From Variovorax sp. RA8 (GTDB taxonomy: Bacteria; Pseudomonadota; Gammaproteobacteria; Burkholderiales; Burkholderiaceae_C), in contig NZ_LR594662.1 in the NCBI RefSeq assembly GCF_901827175.1, positions 2,976,001 through 3,040,000 on the forward strand: a DNA stretch of 64,000 nucleotides, read 5' to 3'. The notes under the pieces are model-generated. The model ran no database searches, was not told the DNA's origin, and was given only the letters and a program-made list of their open reading frames with translations. Each line of letters begins with the position of its first letter. The stretch's first letter is position 1. Positions 45,956-54,421 of the stretch are shown one piece after another. The translations under genes were made by a program, and so were the position numbers.

Positions 45956-47188
45956 ATGCAAGTTCTGCAAGACCTCGCCGGCAAGCACATCGTCCTGGGC
46001 CTCACCGGGGGCATCGCCTGCTACAAGTCGGCGGAGCTGTGCAGGCTGCTGGTCAAGGCCGGCGCCTCCGTGCAGGTGGTGATGACCGAGGCCGCGACCC
46101 AGTTCATGACGCCGGTCACGATGCAGGCCCTGTCGGGACGGCCGGTCTACACCTCGCAGTGGGACGCGCGCGAGCCCAACAACATGCCGCACATCAACCT
46201 GAGCCGCGAGGCCGATGCGATCGTGCTGGCGCCCGCCAGCGCGGACTTCATCGCGCGGCTGGTGCAGGGGCGTTCGGACGAGCTGCTGAGCCTGCTGTGC
46301 CTCGCGCGCCCCGCCGATCGCGTGCCGCTGCTGATCGCGCCGGCCATGAACCGCGAGATGTGGGTCCACCCTGCGACCCAGCGCAACCTGCGCCAGGTCG
46401 ATGCCGACGGCGCCCGCGTGCTGGGCGTGGGCAACGGCTGGCAGGCCTGTGGCGAGACCGGCGACGGCCGCATGCTCGAGCCCCAGCAGCTGTTCGAGGA
46501 GATCGTGGCGCAGTTCCAGCCGAAGGTGCTGGCCGGGCGGCAGCTGGTGGTCACGGCGGGGCCGACCTTCGAGGCGCTCGATCCGATCCGCGGCATCACC
46601 AATCACTCCTCGGGCAAGATGGGCTTCGCGATCGCGCGGGCCGCGCGCGAAGCGGGCGCCGAGGTCACGCTGGTGGCGGGCCCGGTGCATCTGCCCACGC
46701 CGCGCGGCGTCGCGCGCATCGATGTCACGTCCGCCCGGGAGATGATGGAGGCAAGTCGGCAGGCCACGCAGGAGGCCGCGGTGTTCGTCGCCACCGCGGC
46801 GGTGGCCGACTGGCGGCCGGCGTCCCACAGCGAGCACAAGATCAAGAAGGACGGCAGCGGCAGCGCGCCAACGCTGCAGTTCGTGGAGAACCCGGACATC
46901 CTGCTGACGATCGCGCAGGGCGAGCGTGCCAGGGCCGGCAAGCTCTTCTGCGTGGGCTTCGCGGCCGAGAGCGAGAACCTGGTCGCGCATGCCAAGGCCA
47001 AGCGCGAGCGCAAGGGGATTCCGCTGCTGGTCGGCAACATCGGCCCGCTGACCTTCGGACAGGAGCACAACAGCCTGCTGCTGGTCGACGACAAGGGCGT
47101 GCGGGAACTGCCGCGTGCGCCCAAGCTGGCGCTGGCGCGCGAGCTGGTGGCCGAGATCGCGGCACGCCTGCCGCCAGGGAGTCCGTGA
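45956..47188 (+). CDS. coaBC: Bifunctional phosphopantothenoylcysteine decarboxylase / phosphopantothenate-cysteine ligase
   Basis: This 410-residue flavoprotein performs two consecutive steps of coenzyme A synthesis. The CoaC half has [19 protein letters not shown], the substrate segment APAMNREMW and the catalytic cysteine in [10 protein letters not shown]. The CoaB half has [16 protein letters not shown] and the nucleotide-binding [12 protein letters not shown], plus [11 protein letters not shown] and KIKK. The ATG at 45956 gives the usual N-terminus. Its stop overlaps the next start (TGATG). Confidence 0.96.
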   Translation: MQVLQDLAGKHIVLGLTGGIACYKSAELCRLLVKAGASVQVVMTEAATQFMTPVTMQALSGRPVYTSQWDAREPNNMPHINLSREADAIVLAPASADFIARLVQGRSDELLSLLCLARPADRVPLLIAPAMNREMWVHPATQRNLRQVDADGARVLGVGNGWQACGETGDGRMLEPQQLFEEIVAQFQPKVLAGRQLVVTAGPTFEALDPIRGITNHSSGKMGFAIARAAREAGAEVTLVAGPVHLPTPRGVARIDVTSAREMMEASRQATQEAAVFVATAAVADWRPASHSEHKIKKDGSGSAPTLQFVENPDILLTIAQGERARAGKLFCVGFAAESENLVAHAKAKRERKGIPLLVGNIGPLTFGQEHNSLLLVDDKGVRELPRAPKLALARELVAEIAARLPPGSP

Positions 47189-47625
47189 TGAATCCGCAAT
47201 GGAACACGCCGCCCGACGGAGATTTCGCAAGCTACGTCGAGCGCCTCGCGGAGCAGGCCTTGCAGCCGCCCCGTCCGCCCCAAGAGGGCGAGCATGGGCT
47301 CGATGTCGGCATGACGCAACGATCCGACGCGCTGCCGGCCCATCCGCCGCAGGCGCAGGCACGCGCGCCTGCCGCTGGCACCGGCCCCGGCCGCAATCTG
47401 CTCAAGGGGCTGGGCATTGCCTGGCTGCTGGCCCTGATGGTGCTGCTGGCGGCCGATGCGCCCCTCGGCATCGTCCTGGGCCTCTTCGCGGCCGGCCTGT
47501 GGCTGGGCTACAAGCTCAAGCACCTGGTGTTGCCGGCCGGCGCGGAAAACTGGAAGCAATGGCTCGAAGAAGCCGCCAAGCGACAACAGCAACTGCAGCA
47601 GCAACGAAAGCGCAATTCCAAGTGA
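47188..47625 (+). CDS. Small membrane protein of unknown function between coaBC and dut
   Basis: This 145-residue protein has a hydrophilic N-terminal half ([25 protein letters not shown]), two adjacent membrane segments ([34 protein letters not shown], split by a short turn) and a glutamine-rich charged tail ([14 protein letters not shown]). The start overlaps the coaBC stop and its stop overlaps the dut GTG, so it is translated between two nucleotide/cofactor genes. Function unknown; possibly a scaffold at the membrane. Confidence 0.8.
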   Translation: MNPQWNTPPDGDFASYVERLAEQALQPPRPPQEGEHGLDVGMTQRSDALPAHPPQAQARAPAAGTGPGRNLLKGLGIAWLLALMVLLAADAPLGIVLGLFAAGLWLGYKLKHLVLPAGAENWKQWLEEAAKRQQQLQQQRKRNSK

Positions 47626-48068
47626 ACGTCGACGTCCGAATCCTCGATCCCCGCATGCAGGACCAACTGCCTGCCTACGCCACCCCCGGCAGCGCCGGGC
47701 TGGACCTGCGCGCCTGCCTCGATGCGCCCATCACCCTGGCGCCCAACGCCTGGCAACTGGTGGGCACCGGCATCGCAATCCACCTGGCCGACCCCGGCTA
47801 TGCGGCGCTGATCCTGCCGCGCTCGGGGCTGGGCCACAAGCATGGCATCGTGCTGGGCAACCTCGTCGGCCTGATCGACAGCGACTATCAGGGCGAGCTC
47901 AAGATCAGCGCCTGGAACCGCAGCGACACGGCCTTCGTCCTGCAGCCGATGGAGCGGCTGGCGCAGCTGGTGATCGTGCCGGTGGTGCAGGCGCAGTTCC
48001 GGGTCGTGGCGGAGTTCTCGCCCAGCGAGCGCGGCGAAGGCGGCTACGGATCGACCGGCAAGCATTGA
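47622..48068 (+). CDS. dut: Deoxyuridine 5'-triphosphate nucleotidohydrolase
   Basis: This 148-residue trimeric dUTPase cleaves dUTP to dUMP and keeps uracil out of DNA. All five motifs are visible: [54 protein letters not shown] and the C-terminal [11 protein letters not shown] arm. It begins with GTG at 47622, overlapping the preceding stop. The gap 48069-48252 after it holds no gene; a promoter for the next lipoprotein is expected there. Confidence 0.97.
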   Translation: MNVDVRILDPRMQDQLPAYATPGSAGLDLRACLDAPITLAPNAWQLVGTGIAIHLADPGYAALILPRSGLGHKHGIVLGNLVGLIDSDYQGELKISAWNRSDTAFVLQPMERLAQLVIVPVVQAQFRVVAEFSPSERGEGGYGSTGKH

Positions 48069-48252
48069 GCGCGAGTGTGTAGGCGGGCGCCTGCGACGTC
48101 GGGGCCGTGTTGCTCACAGGTAAAGAACGGAACCGGCCCTATGCCGTTCGCGTCGAAGGTTTCAACATGTGTTGACGGTCATCGCGCCGAAGCGTGATGC
48201 GTTGGAACCCATGGAGGGCGCATCGCGCCGATCTGTTCGAGGAGTACACACC

Positions 48253-48744
48253 ATGAAAATCCCAACTCGACTTGCTTGCGTCACTGGCTCCGCGCTTGCG
48301 CTGGCTGCGTTGACTGCGTGCGTGGCGCCGCAGCCTGTCTACGAGACATCGCGCTACCCCTATCAACCCGCCTATCCCGCGGCGCAATCGGCCTACGTCG
48401 AGTACGGCCATGTAGCCAACATCGAGGTGATCCGTAGCCAGAGCTCCGGCGCAGGCCCCAGCGGCGGCGGTGCCGTTGCGGGTGGCGTCCTCGGCGGCGT
48501 GGTGGGCAACCAGTTCGGCCATGGAAGCGGACGGGCCGCAGCCACGGCGCTGGGCGTGGTTGGCGGCGCCCTGCTGGGCAACAGCATCGAAGCCAATGCC
48601 AACGCGCCGCGCGTCTACGAGAGCTACCGTCTCTCGATCCAGACCGATCACGGTGCCTATCGTTCGTTCGACGTGCCGAGCCCGGGCGACCTGCGCATCG
48701 GCGACCGCGTGCGCATCGACGGTGGGCAGATCTCGCGTCTTTGA
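48253..48744 (+). CDS. Glycine-zipper outer-membrane lipoprotein (SlyB-like)
   Basis: This 163-residue protein has a lipoprotein signal ending ALAALTAC and a tyrosine/proline-rich spacer. A glycine-zipper 2TM domain follows (GGAVAGGVLGGVVGNQFG and ALGVVGGALLGNSIE), then a small beta domain ending RIGDRVRIDGGQISRL. This layout is that of SlyB/PcpY-type outer-membrane lipoproteins that stiffen the envelope. GAGGAG precedes the ATG. It is monocistronic with its own terminator. Confidence 0.88.
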   Translation: MKIPTRLACVTGSALALAALTACVAPQPVYETSRYPYQPAYPAAQSAYVEYGHVANIEVIRSQSSGAGPSGGGAVAGGVLGGVVGNQFGHGSGRAAATALGVVGGALLGNSIEANANAPRVYESYRLSIQTDHGAYRSFDVPSPGDLRIGDRVRIDGGQISRL

Positions 48745-48761
48745 GTGGCGTGGCCGCAAGG

Positions 48762-48788
48762 AAAAGCCGGGCAGCGCCCGGCTTTTTT
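48762..48788 (+). terminator. Intrinsic terminator after glycine-zipper lipoprotein gene
   Basis: AAAAGCCGGGC and GCCCGGCTTTT form an 11-bp stem around AGC, followed by two more T residues. The flanking A- and T-runs would let it act in both directions for the convergent VIT-family gene. Confidence 0.9.
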
Positions 48789-48859
48789 CGTCCGTCCGTT
48801 TATCGCTTTTAGCTGGCTATCTGAGCGCGACCCTTGAGATCGCGGAGGGGGCCAAGAGG

Positions 48860-49567
48860 CTACGCCGGCGTGCCGAACAAGGTGCCGACGCCGGCCGTGA
48901 TCGCCATGGCCAGCGTGCCCCAGAACGCCACCCGCCCGACGCTCCTGGTCACAGGCGTACCGCCGATCTTGGCTGCGACGGCACCTAGCAAAGCCAGAAA
49001 AACGATGGCGGTTGCAATGGTCCATGGCAGCAACGATGCGTGCGGGGCCACTGCTACCACGGCAAGTGGCATGGCGGCACCTCCGGCGAAGCTGGCGGCG
49101 GAAGCCAGGGCCGCCTGCAGCGGCCGCGCGCTCAGCGCCTCCGAGATGCCAAGTTCATCGCGCGCATGCGCACCCAGGTCGTCGTTCGCCATCAGTTGCG
49201 TGGCAACCTGGCTGGCGAGCCCGTGCTCGAGGCCCCGGCGCACATAGATCGCCGTCAACTCCCGTTGCTCTGCCTCGGGGTCGGAGGCGAGCTCGAGGCG
49301 TTCGCGCTCCAGGTCGGCTGTTTCCGTGTCGGCCTGGGAATAGACCGAGACGAATTCGCCAGCTGCCATCGACATGGCGCCCGCGACCAGGCCCGCCACG
49401 GCCGTCGTCATGATGGTCGTGTGGCTGGCATGCGCCGCCGCGACCCCCACGACAAGGCTCGCCGTCGAGATGATGCCGTCGTTGGCCCCGAGCACGGCGG
49501 CTCGCAACCAGCCGATGTGCTCGGTGCGGTGGCGTTCGGGGTGCGCGCGATAGTGGAACGATCTCAT
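48860..49567 (-). CDS. VIT1/CCC1-family (DUF125) membrane transporter
   Basis: This 235-residue protein has the VIT1/CCC1 pattern: HIGWLRAAVLGANDGIISTASLVVGVA in the first helix, GAMSMAAGEFVSVYSQADTE, a charged cytoplasmic metal-binding helical region (ERERLELASDPEAEQRELTAIYVRRG) and three C-terminal helices ending LFGTPA. Relatives export Fe(II) or Mn(II) from the cytosol. The start MRSFHYRAHP at 49567 was chosen over the ORF limit 49708, whose extra residues are uncharacteristic. Confidence 0.9.
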   Translation of the reverse strand: MRSFHYRAHPERHRTEHIGWLRAAVLGANDGIISTASLVVGVAAAHASHTTIMTTAVAGLVAGAMSMAAGEFVSVYSQADTETADLERERLELASDPEAEQRELTAIYVRRGLEHGLASQVATQLMANDDLGAHARDELGISEALSARPLQAALASAASFAGGAAMPLAVVAVAPHASLLPWTIATAIVFLALLGAVAAKIGGTPVTRSVGRVAFWGTLAMAITAGVGTLFGTPA

Positions 49568-49733
49568 TGGTTGTCGTTGTTCGGTGGCTTGTTGTGACGC
49601 CACCACACGAGGTGAGGGCCCGCGAGGCGCAGACGGTGGCTCAGCAAGAGGGGATCCATGTTTCTGCCCGGTAGGGGCAAGGGGAATATGGTTTGTCGTG
49701 GCGGCCAATTTTTCTGGGATCAGCGCCCGTGTG

Positions 49734-50255
49734 TCAGTGCAGCGTGTCGCCCGGCGCCATTGGCGTCACCTTGAAGAAGCCGGTACCGGCCGTGCCACGG
49801 CCGATCTCCTCCTCGGTGGCTTCGCGCACCGAGCGCACGACCAGGTCGATCCGCAGCGCGATGCCCGCGAGAGGGTGGTTGCCGTCGAGCACGAGGTGCT
49901 CGGGGTAGATCTCGCTCACGGTGTAGATCGTGTCCCTGGGGATGTCGGGATTCACGCCGGCCGGCAGCGCGGCGCCATCGAAGGTCATGCCTTCCTCGAT
50001 GCCTTCGGGAAAGAGGGTGCGCGGCTCGAGGAAGAGCAACTGGTCGTTGAAGTCGCCGAAGGCCTGCTCGGGCTCGAGATGCAGCTGCACGCGCGCCCCG
50101 GGCTCATGGCCGAGCAGCGCGGATTCGATCGCGGCGAAGAGATCGTCGCCGCCGACCAGGAACTCCACCGGTTCCTCGAGCACGTCCAGCACGTCGCCGA
50201 GGGTGTCCTTCAGCGTCCAGGTCAGGCCGACCACGCATTGTTCAGAGATTTCCAT
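49734..50255 (-). CDS. slyD: FKBP-type peptidyl-prolyl isomerase, SlyD-like
   Basis: This 173-residue SlyD-type isomerase/chaperone has FLVGGDDLFAAIESALLGHEPG, a chaperone-flap insert (VQLHLEPEQAFGDFNDQLLF...), and HLVLDGNHPLAGIALRIDLVV. The C-terminal histidine/cysteine-rich metal tail of Escherichia coli SlyD is absent, so a metallochaperone role is unlikely. It is divergent from the JmjC oxygenase gene with only 14 bp between the starts. Confidence 0.9.
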   Translation of the reverse strand: MEISEQCVVGLTWTLKDTLGDVLDVLEEPVEFLVGGDDLFAAIESALLGHEPGARVQLHLEPEQAFGDFNDQLLFLEPRTLFPEGIEEGMTFDGAALPAGVNPDIPRDTIYTVSEIYPEHLVLDGNHPLAGIALRIDLVVRSVREATEEEIGRGTAGTGFFKVTPMAPGDTLH

Positions 50256-50257
50256 AC

Positions 50258-50267
50258 GAGAATTCTC
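50258..50267. promoter_or_regulatory. Palindromic ribosome-binding segment shared by divergent slyD and JmjC genes
   Basis: GAGAATTCTC is a perfect palindrome in the 14-bp gap between two divergent start codons. Read on either strand it offers GAGAA upstream of the start (GGGAGAA on the slyD side), so the same bases serve as ribosome-binding site for both genes. Promoters must therefore lie inside the opposite coding regions. Confidence 0.55.
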
Positions 50268-50269
50268 CC

Positions 50270-51412
50270 ATGGAGATTGAACGACCCCTGGCCCTGCTCG
50301 GAGGCCTCAGTGCAACGCAGTTCATGCGGCGCCACTGGCAGAAGAAGCCCTTGCTCGTGCGCCAGGCCGTTCCCGGCATGGTGCCACTGATCGGGCGCGA
50401 GGCGCTGTTTTCCCTGGCCGGCCGCGAGGAGGTCGAGTCGCGGTTGATCCGCCACGGCAAGAGCGGCTGGACGCTCAAGCACGGCCCTTTAGCGCGGCGC
50501 GCGCTGCCTTCGCCGAAGCAGGCCGCGTGGACCCTCCTGGTCCAGGGCGTGGACCAGCACGACCAGGGCGTGCATGAACTGTTGCAGCAGTTTCGTTTCG
50601 TGCCCGACGCGCGGCTCGACGACCTGATGATCAGCTATGCGAGCGACACCGGCGGCGTCGGAGCGCACTTCGACAGTTACGACGTGTTCCTGCTGCAGGC
50701 GAGCGGACGCCGCCGCTGGTCCATCGGCAGGCAGCGCGACCTGCGCCTCGAGCCCGGCCTGCCGCTCAAGATCCTTGCGCATTTCGAGCCCGAGCAGAGC
50801 TTCGTGCTCGAGCCCGGCGACATGCTCTACCTGCCGCCGCGCTATGCGCACGACGGCGTGGCCGAGGGCGGCGACTGCATGACCTATTCCATCGGGCTGC
50901 GCGCACCGGCGGCCGCGCCGCTGGGCGCCGACCTCCTGGCTCGCATTGCGGAGGCGCAAGCCGAGCTGCTGCAGGACGCGCCTGCCGGATCGGCCGTCCA
51001 CTACAAGGACCCGGCGCAGCCCGCGGTGCCCACGCCGGCCGAGATGCCGCCCGCGCTGCAGGCATTCGCACGCGAGGCCGTGCTCGCAGCCCTGCGCGAT
51101 CCCGATGCCATCGAGCGCGCCTTGGGCGAATCGATGACCGAGCCCAAGCCCACCGTATGGTTCGAGCAAGGCGAGGCGCCGGCCGCATGGGCTGGCGTGT
51201 CGCTCGACCGCCGCACGCGCATGCTCTACGACGCGCGCCATCTCTACATCAACGGCGAGAGCTTCCGTGCCTCCGGCCGCGATGCCCGGCTCATGCGTCG
51301 CCTGGCGGACCAGCGGGCGCTGGCGCCGCGCGATCTTGCGACGGCGAGCGAGGACGCGCGCGCATTGCTGGAAGACTGGTGCGAAGCGGGGTGGCTGCAT
51401 GCCGACGAATGA
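50270..51412 (+). CDS. roxA: JmjC/cupin ribosomal-protein hydroxylase (RoxA/YcfD-like)
   Basis: This 380-residue Fe(II)/2-oxoglutarate oxygenase has H133-x-D135 in GVGAHFDSYDVFLLQ and distal H194 in PPRYAHDGVAEGG, preceded by RRRWSIG and FVLEPGDMLYLPP. The spacing and the C-terminal winged-helix dimerisation region match YcfD/RoxA, which hydroxylates an arginine of ribosomal protein uL16. All three iron ligands are present, so it should be active. It overlaps the next gene by 14 bp. Confidence 0.9.
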   Translation: MEIERPLALLGGLSATQFMRRHWQKKPLLVRQAVPGMVPLIGREALFSLAGREEVESRLIRHGKSGWTLKHGPLARRALPSPKQAAWTLLVQGVDQHDQGVHELLQQFRFVPDARLDDLMISYASDTGGVGAHFDSYDVFLLQASGRRRWSIGRQRDLRLEPGLPLKILAHFEPEQSFVLEPGDMLYLPPRYAHDGVAEGGDCMTYSIGLRAPAAAPLGADLLARIAEAQAELLQDAPAGSAVHYKDPAQPAVPTPAEMPPALQAFAREAVLAALRDPDAIERALGESMTEPKPTVWFEQGEAPAAWAGVSLDRRTRMLYDARHLYINGESFRASGRDARLMRRLADQRALAPRDLATASEDARALLEDWCEAGWLHADE

Positions 51413-51908
51413 AATGCCCATCGACAACGGATTGCCCGAGGGCGCCGTCGACGGCCGCCGTGCCTTCGAGGCGCACCTGCACGCCGCGCTGGCCGCTGCT
51501 GCGCGCGAGAACTGGCGCGAGATCGTGTTCGCCGATCCGGCCTTCACCGACTGGCCGCTCGGCGAGCGCGCCATGGCCGAAGCCTTGCAGGCCTGGTCGG
51601 CCGCCGGGCGCAGCTTCGTGATGCTGGCGCAGCGCTTCGACGTGTTCGAGCGCGAGCATGCGCGCTTCGTGACATGGCGGCGCATGTGGAGCCACATCAT
51701 CGATTGCCGCGCCTGCGATGGACCCGGCCTGCCGCAGGTGCCGAGCGGCATCTGGACGCCGGCCTGGTTCCTGGCGCGTATCGACGTGGAGCGCGTGCGC
51801 GGCGTCTGCGGCCGCGATCCCGAGCGCCGGCGCGTCCTGCGAGAGCGCATCGACGAATGCCTGCGTCATGCGAAGCCCGCGTTTCCGGCCACGACACTGG
51901 GCTTGTAA
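51399..51908 (+). CDS. Conserved protein of unknown function downstream of roxA
   Basis: This protein of about 169 residues is soluble and tryptophan-rich, with FEAHLHAALAAAARENWREIVFADPAFTDWPLGER, a middle ARFVTWRRMWSHIIDCRACDG and an ending AKPAFPATTLGL. I recognise the pattern as a conserved betaproteobacterial protein of undefined function, possibly the domain listed as DUF7931. It starts within the end of roxA (or at ATG 51414), so it is co-translated. A nuclease or phosphatase-like role is not supported by any motif. Confidence 0.75.
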   Translation: MPTNEMPIDNGLPEGAVDGRRAFEAHLHAALAAAARENWREIVFADPAFTDWPLGERAMAEALQAWSAAGRSFVMLAQRFDVFEREHARFVTWRRMWSHIIDCRACDGPGLPQVPSGIWTPAWFLARIDVERVRGVCGRDPERRRVLRERIDECLRHAKPAFPATTLGL

Positions 51909-51999
51909 GCCAATGCCGCGAATCGCGATGCAACAGGCCGTTCACCGAGGGTAGAGGTCTAGAATTTTTTCTTCGAGACCCATCCAAAGGAGCCCTGTA

Positions 52000-52260
52000 A
52001 TGAGAAAGTCCGCCCTGCTCGCCTCGTTGACCGTCGTGGTGGCCCTTGCCGCCTGCGGCAAGAAGGAGGAGCCCGCGCCGGCCGTCGTGACCCCGCCGCC
52101 TGCCGCGGTCACGCCGGCACCCGCTCCAGCCCCGGCGCCCACCACCCCCGATACTTCGGCGGCGACACCGGCCCCATCGCCCGGCGCGTCCTCGGCGCTC
52201 GACGCCGCCAATGCAGCTACCGAGGCCGCCAAGAAGAAGGAAGAAGCACCCAAGCAGTGA
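52000..52260 (+). CDS. Small proline/alanine-rich lipoprotein
   Basis: This 86-residue protein has a lipoprotein signal MRKSALLASLTVVVALAAC, then KKEE and a low-complexity proline/alanine/threonine region. It ends in an alanine/lysine/glutamate helix (DAANAATEAAKKKEEAPKQ). The chain should be an unfolded tether from the membrane. AAAGGAG precedes the ATG at a good distance and a terminator follows, so it is expressed alone. No specific function can be assigned. Confidence 0.85.
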   Translation: MRKSALLASLTVVVALAACGKKEEPAPAVVTPPPAAVTPAPAPAPAPTTPDTSAATPAPSPGASSALDAANAATEAAKKKEEAPKQ

Positions 52261-52282
52261 CGCTGCGCTTCAGCTTCTGCGC

Positions 52283-52307
52283 AAGGCCGCCCACGGGCGG
52301 CCTTTCT
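52283..52307. terminator. Hairpin terminator between lipoprotein and MBL-fold genes
   Basis: GGCCGCCC, a two-base loop and GGGCGGCC form a perfect 8-bp GC stem, with AA before and TTTCTATT after. It lies between converging genes; the T-run is modest. Confidence 0.7.
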
Positions 52308-52325
52308 ATTGCGTCGGGGCCATTT

Positions 52326-53108
52326 TCATGCCCGCAGCTCGAGCCAGGCTGAGCCTTCGGCCGCGTTGGCCGTCAGCATCTCGTGCTCGCTCGCGCCGAG
52401 TGCCTCGGCCATCGCGCGGCGCACGAGCTCGGGCCGGTTGTTCTGTTCGCTGAGGTGCGCGCCCAGCATGTACTGCAGGCCGTCGTGGCACAGCGCCTGT
52501 GCGATTGCCGCTGCGGCGGCGTTGGACAGGTGGCCGTAGTTGCCGCCCACGCGCAGCTTGAGGAAGGGCGGATAGGCCGAGCGGGCCAGCATGTCGCTGT
52601 CGTGGTTGAACTCGAGCATCAAGGCGTGGATCCCGGCCAGGCGCGCGAGCACATGCGGCGTCGCATGCCCCAGGTCGGTCAGCACGCCGAGGCTGCGCGC
52701 GCCATCGCTGCAGCGCAGTTGCAGCGGTTCGCGCGCATCGTGCGGCACCGTGAAGGGCTGGACCAGGATGTCGCCGATCTCGATGTCGGTGCCGTCCCGC
52801 GCGAGGTGCAGGCGCCCCTCGAAGTCGTGCCCGCCGGCTGCGAGCCAGGTGCCCTCGCTCATCCAGACGGGAATGCGATCGCGCCTGGACAGCGCACGGG
52901 CACAGCCGATGTGATCGCCGTGCTCGTGGGTGATGAAGATCGCGTCGATGTCGCAGGCCGCGAGGCCGGCGCGCGACAGGCGTGCATCGAAGTGCTTGAG
53001 ACCGAAGCCGCAATCGATCAGCAGCCTCGAGCGGCGCCCGCCGCTGGTCGCCTCGACCAGCGTGGCATTGCCTGTGCTGCCGCTGCCCAGGCTGCGGAAG
53101 CGCAGCAC
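52326..53108 (-). CDS. MBL-fold metallo-hydrolase (YycJ/WalJ-like)
   Basis: This 260-residue metallo-beta-lactamase-fold protein has the metal motif THEHGDH, the start RFRSLGSGSTGNATLV and LLIDCGFG of the YycJ group. A metal histidine in VPHDAREP, GVLTDLGHATPHV and a late GNYGHLSN are also visible. Relatives are exonucleases or phosphodiesterases tied to cell-wall and DNA metabolism. The ORF starts with GTG at 53108, preceded by GGGTCC. A hairpin repeat separates it from bamC upstream. Confidence 0.92.
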   Translation of the reverse strand: MLRFRSLGSGSTGNATLVEATSGGRRSRLLIDCGFGLKHFDARLSRAGLAACDIDAIFITHEHGDHIGCARALSRRDRIPVWMSEGTWLAAGGHDFEGRLHLARDGTDIEIGDILVQPFTVPHDAREPLQLRCSDGARSLGVLTDLGHATPHVLARLAGIHALMLEFNHDSDMLARSAYPPFLKLRVGGNYGHLSNAAAAAIAQALCHDGLQYMLGAHLSEQNNRPELVRRAMAEALGASEHEMLTANAAEGSAWLELRA

Positions 53109-53143
53109 CTAGATGGACCCGAATTCAGGTGGAACACCGCGGA

Positions 53144-53223
53144 ACCGGCTTTGCCGGGCCGCTGGTGTTGCCCCCGGTGAGGGGGGTGGCGTAGCGACAC
53201 GAAGTGCGCGAAGCCTGGGGGGG
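53144..53223. repeat. GC-rich intergenic hairpin repeat, copy 3 (inverted)
   Basis: Read on the minus strand, this gap between bamC and the MBL gene gives CCCCCCCAGGCTTCG...CACTTCGTGTCGC...CCCCCCTCACCGGGGG...GCGGCCCGGCAAAGCC, the same block order as copies at 41231 and 44094 but opposite orientation. The C-run/G-run centre can pair. It resembles the short palindromic repeats commonly scattered in Comamonadaceae genomes. Confidence 0.6.
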
Positions 53224-53227
53224 AGCG

Positions 53228-54313
53228 TCATTTCAAGTCGTCGGCGATGACCTGGACGATGCGCTGCGCGTTGGCCGAGGTTTCGGCTGCGCCGCTGTCG
53301 TTCTGCACCGACACCGTGCTCGTCTCGCCCTGGCCCTTGACCAGGATGCGGAACTTGAGCGGTGCTTCGGTCTTGCCTGAGCTGAAGATCTTGGAGAAGA
53401 AGCCCGGCTCCTTCTTGTCGGGGTTCGGCGGAACGTAGCGCACGAAGTACACGCCGGCGGCGCGGTCGCGGTCCTCGACGGTGAAGCCGGTGCGGTCCAG
53501 CGCCAGGCCGACACGGCGCCAGGCGCGGTCGAAGTTCTCGTTGATCTGCACCATGGGCTGGCCGCCGACGTTGGAGATGCTTGCCGTCCGTGCCGGCGCG
53601 CTGGTTTGCGCAACGAGCTTCGCCTGCTCCTGGGAAACGCCCAGCTTCACCATCATGCGGCGCAGGAATTCGGTCTCGAGTTCAGGGTCGCTGGGGCGCG
53701 GCTGCCACACGGTCTGGTCCTGCCTAACGTTGGTGTAGACCTCCTGCATGCCGCGATGGCTGACGAAGATCTCGGTGGTGCCGTTGGGGCCGCGTTCGAT
53801 GCGGGTGCGGAAGCGGTCGAGCTCGCCGGTGGAGTAGATCGCGTCGACCAGTTTGCCCAATGCGCCGCGGATCACGTCCTGCGGCAGCTTGGCGCGGTTC
53901 TCCGCCCAGTCGGTTTCCATGATGCCGAGGTTGCGCTGCTCGGTGGTCAGCAGGAAGCCGCTCTCCTGCCAGAAGTCCTTGAGCGGTTCCCAGAGCTGGT
54001 CGGCCGGGCGGCTGACCACGAGCCAGCGCTGCGTGCCCGAGCGCTCCATGCGCACGTCGCCGAGATTGGAGACCGCCGTCGGAATGCTGGGCGCGTTCGC
54101 GGCGCCGGCCTGGTAGGCGTTGGCCGAGACCGCATTGCCGGGCACCGCGTAGCGGTTCTCGCGCGACAGCTGCGTGAGGTCCGGCGGTACTTCGAGCGAA
54201 GGGGCCTTGCCGGCGCTCTTGTAGTCGATCTTGTCGCTCTCGAGGACCGAGCAGGCGGCGAGGCTGGCGACCAGCGCCAGCAGTGCGAATCGCGAAAGGG
54301 TATTCAACGTCAT
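53228..54313 (-). CDS. bamC: Outer-membrane assembly lipoprotein BamC
   Basis: This 361-residue lipoprotein of the BAM complex helps fold outer-membrane beta-barrels. A lipobox ends LVASLAAC, followed by the long unstructured region with DYKSAGKAPSLEVPPDLTQL that binds BamD. Two helix-grip domains follow (RWLVVSRPADQLWEPLKDFWQESGF and NENFDRAWRRVGLALDRTGFTVEDRDR). AAGGAAG lies only two bases before the ATG, so a TTG two codons later may be used. It is 108 bp downstream of dapA, the conserved dapA-bamC order. Confidence 0.95.
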   Translation of the reverse strand: MTLNTLSRFALLALVASLAACSVLESDKIDYKSAGKAPSLEVPPDLTQLSRENRYAVPGNAVSANAYQAGAANAPSIPTAVSNLGDVRMERSGTQRWLVVSRPADQLWEPLKDFWQESGFLLTTEQRNLGIMETDWAENRAKLPQDVIRGALGKLVDAIYSTGELDRFRTRIERGPNGTTEIFVSHRGMQEVYTNVRQDQTVWQPRPSDPELETEFLRRMMVKLGVSQEQAKLVAQTSAPARTASISNVGGQPMVQINENFDRAWRRVGLALDRTGFTVEDRDRAAGVYFVRYVPPNPDKKEPGFFSKIFSSGKTEAPLKFRILVKGQGETSTVSVQNDSGAAETSANAQRIVQVIADDLK

Positions 54314-54421
54314 CTTCCTTGTGGAATGTTTAGCGCAATCGTCAGGCGGCAGCGCCGCTGTGTCAGAGCGCCGGCCCTGGAAAAGGTTGCCGGCGTCGAG
54401 ATGCGGCAGGTAAAGATGGGA

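Noticed and set aside
48160..48200. TTGACG-based promoter upstream of the glycine-zipper lipoprotein gene
   Set aside because: A -35-like TTGACG is present but no acceptable -10 follows at 16-18 bases, so it was not listed as a feature.
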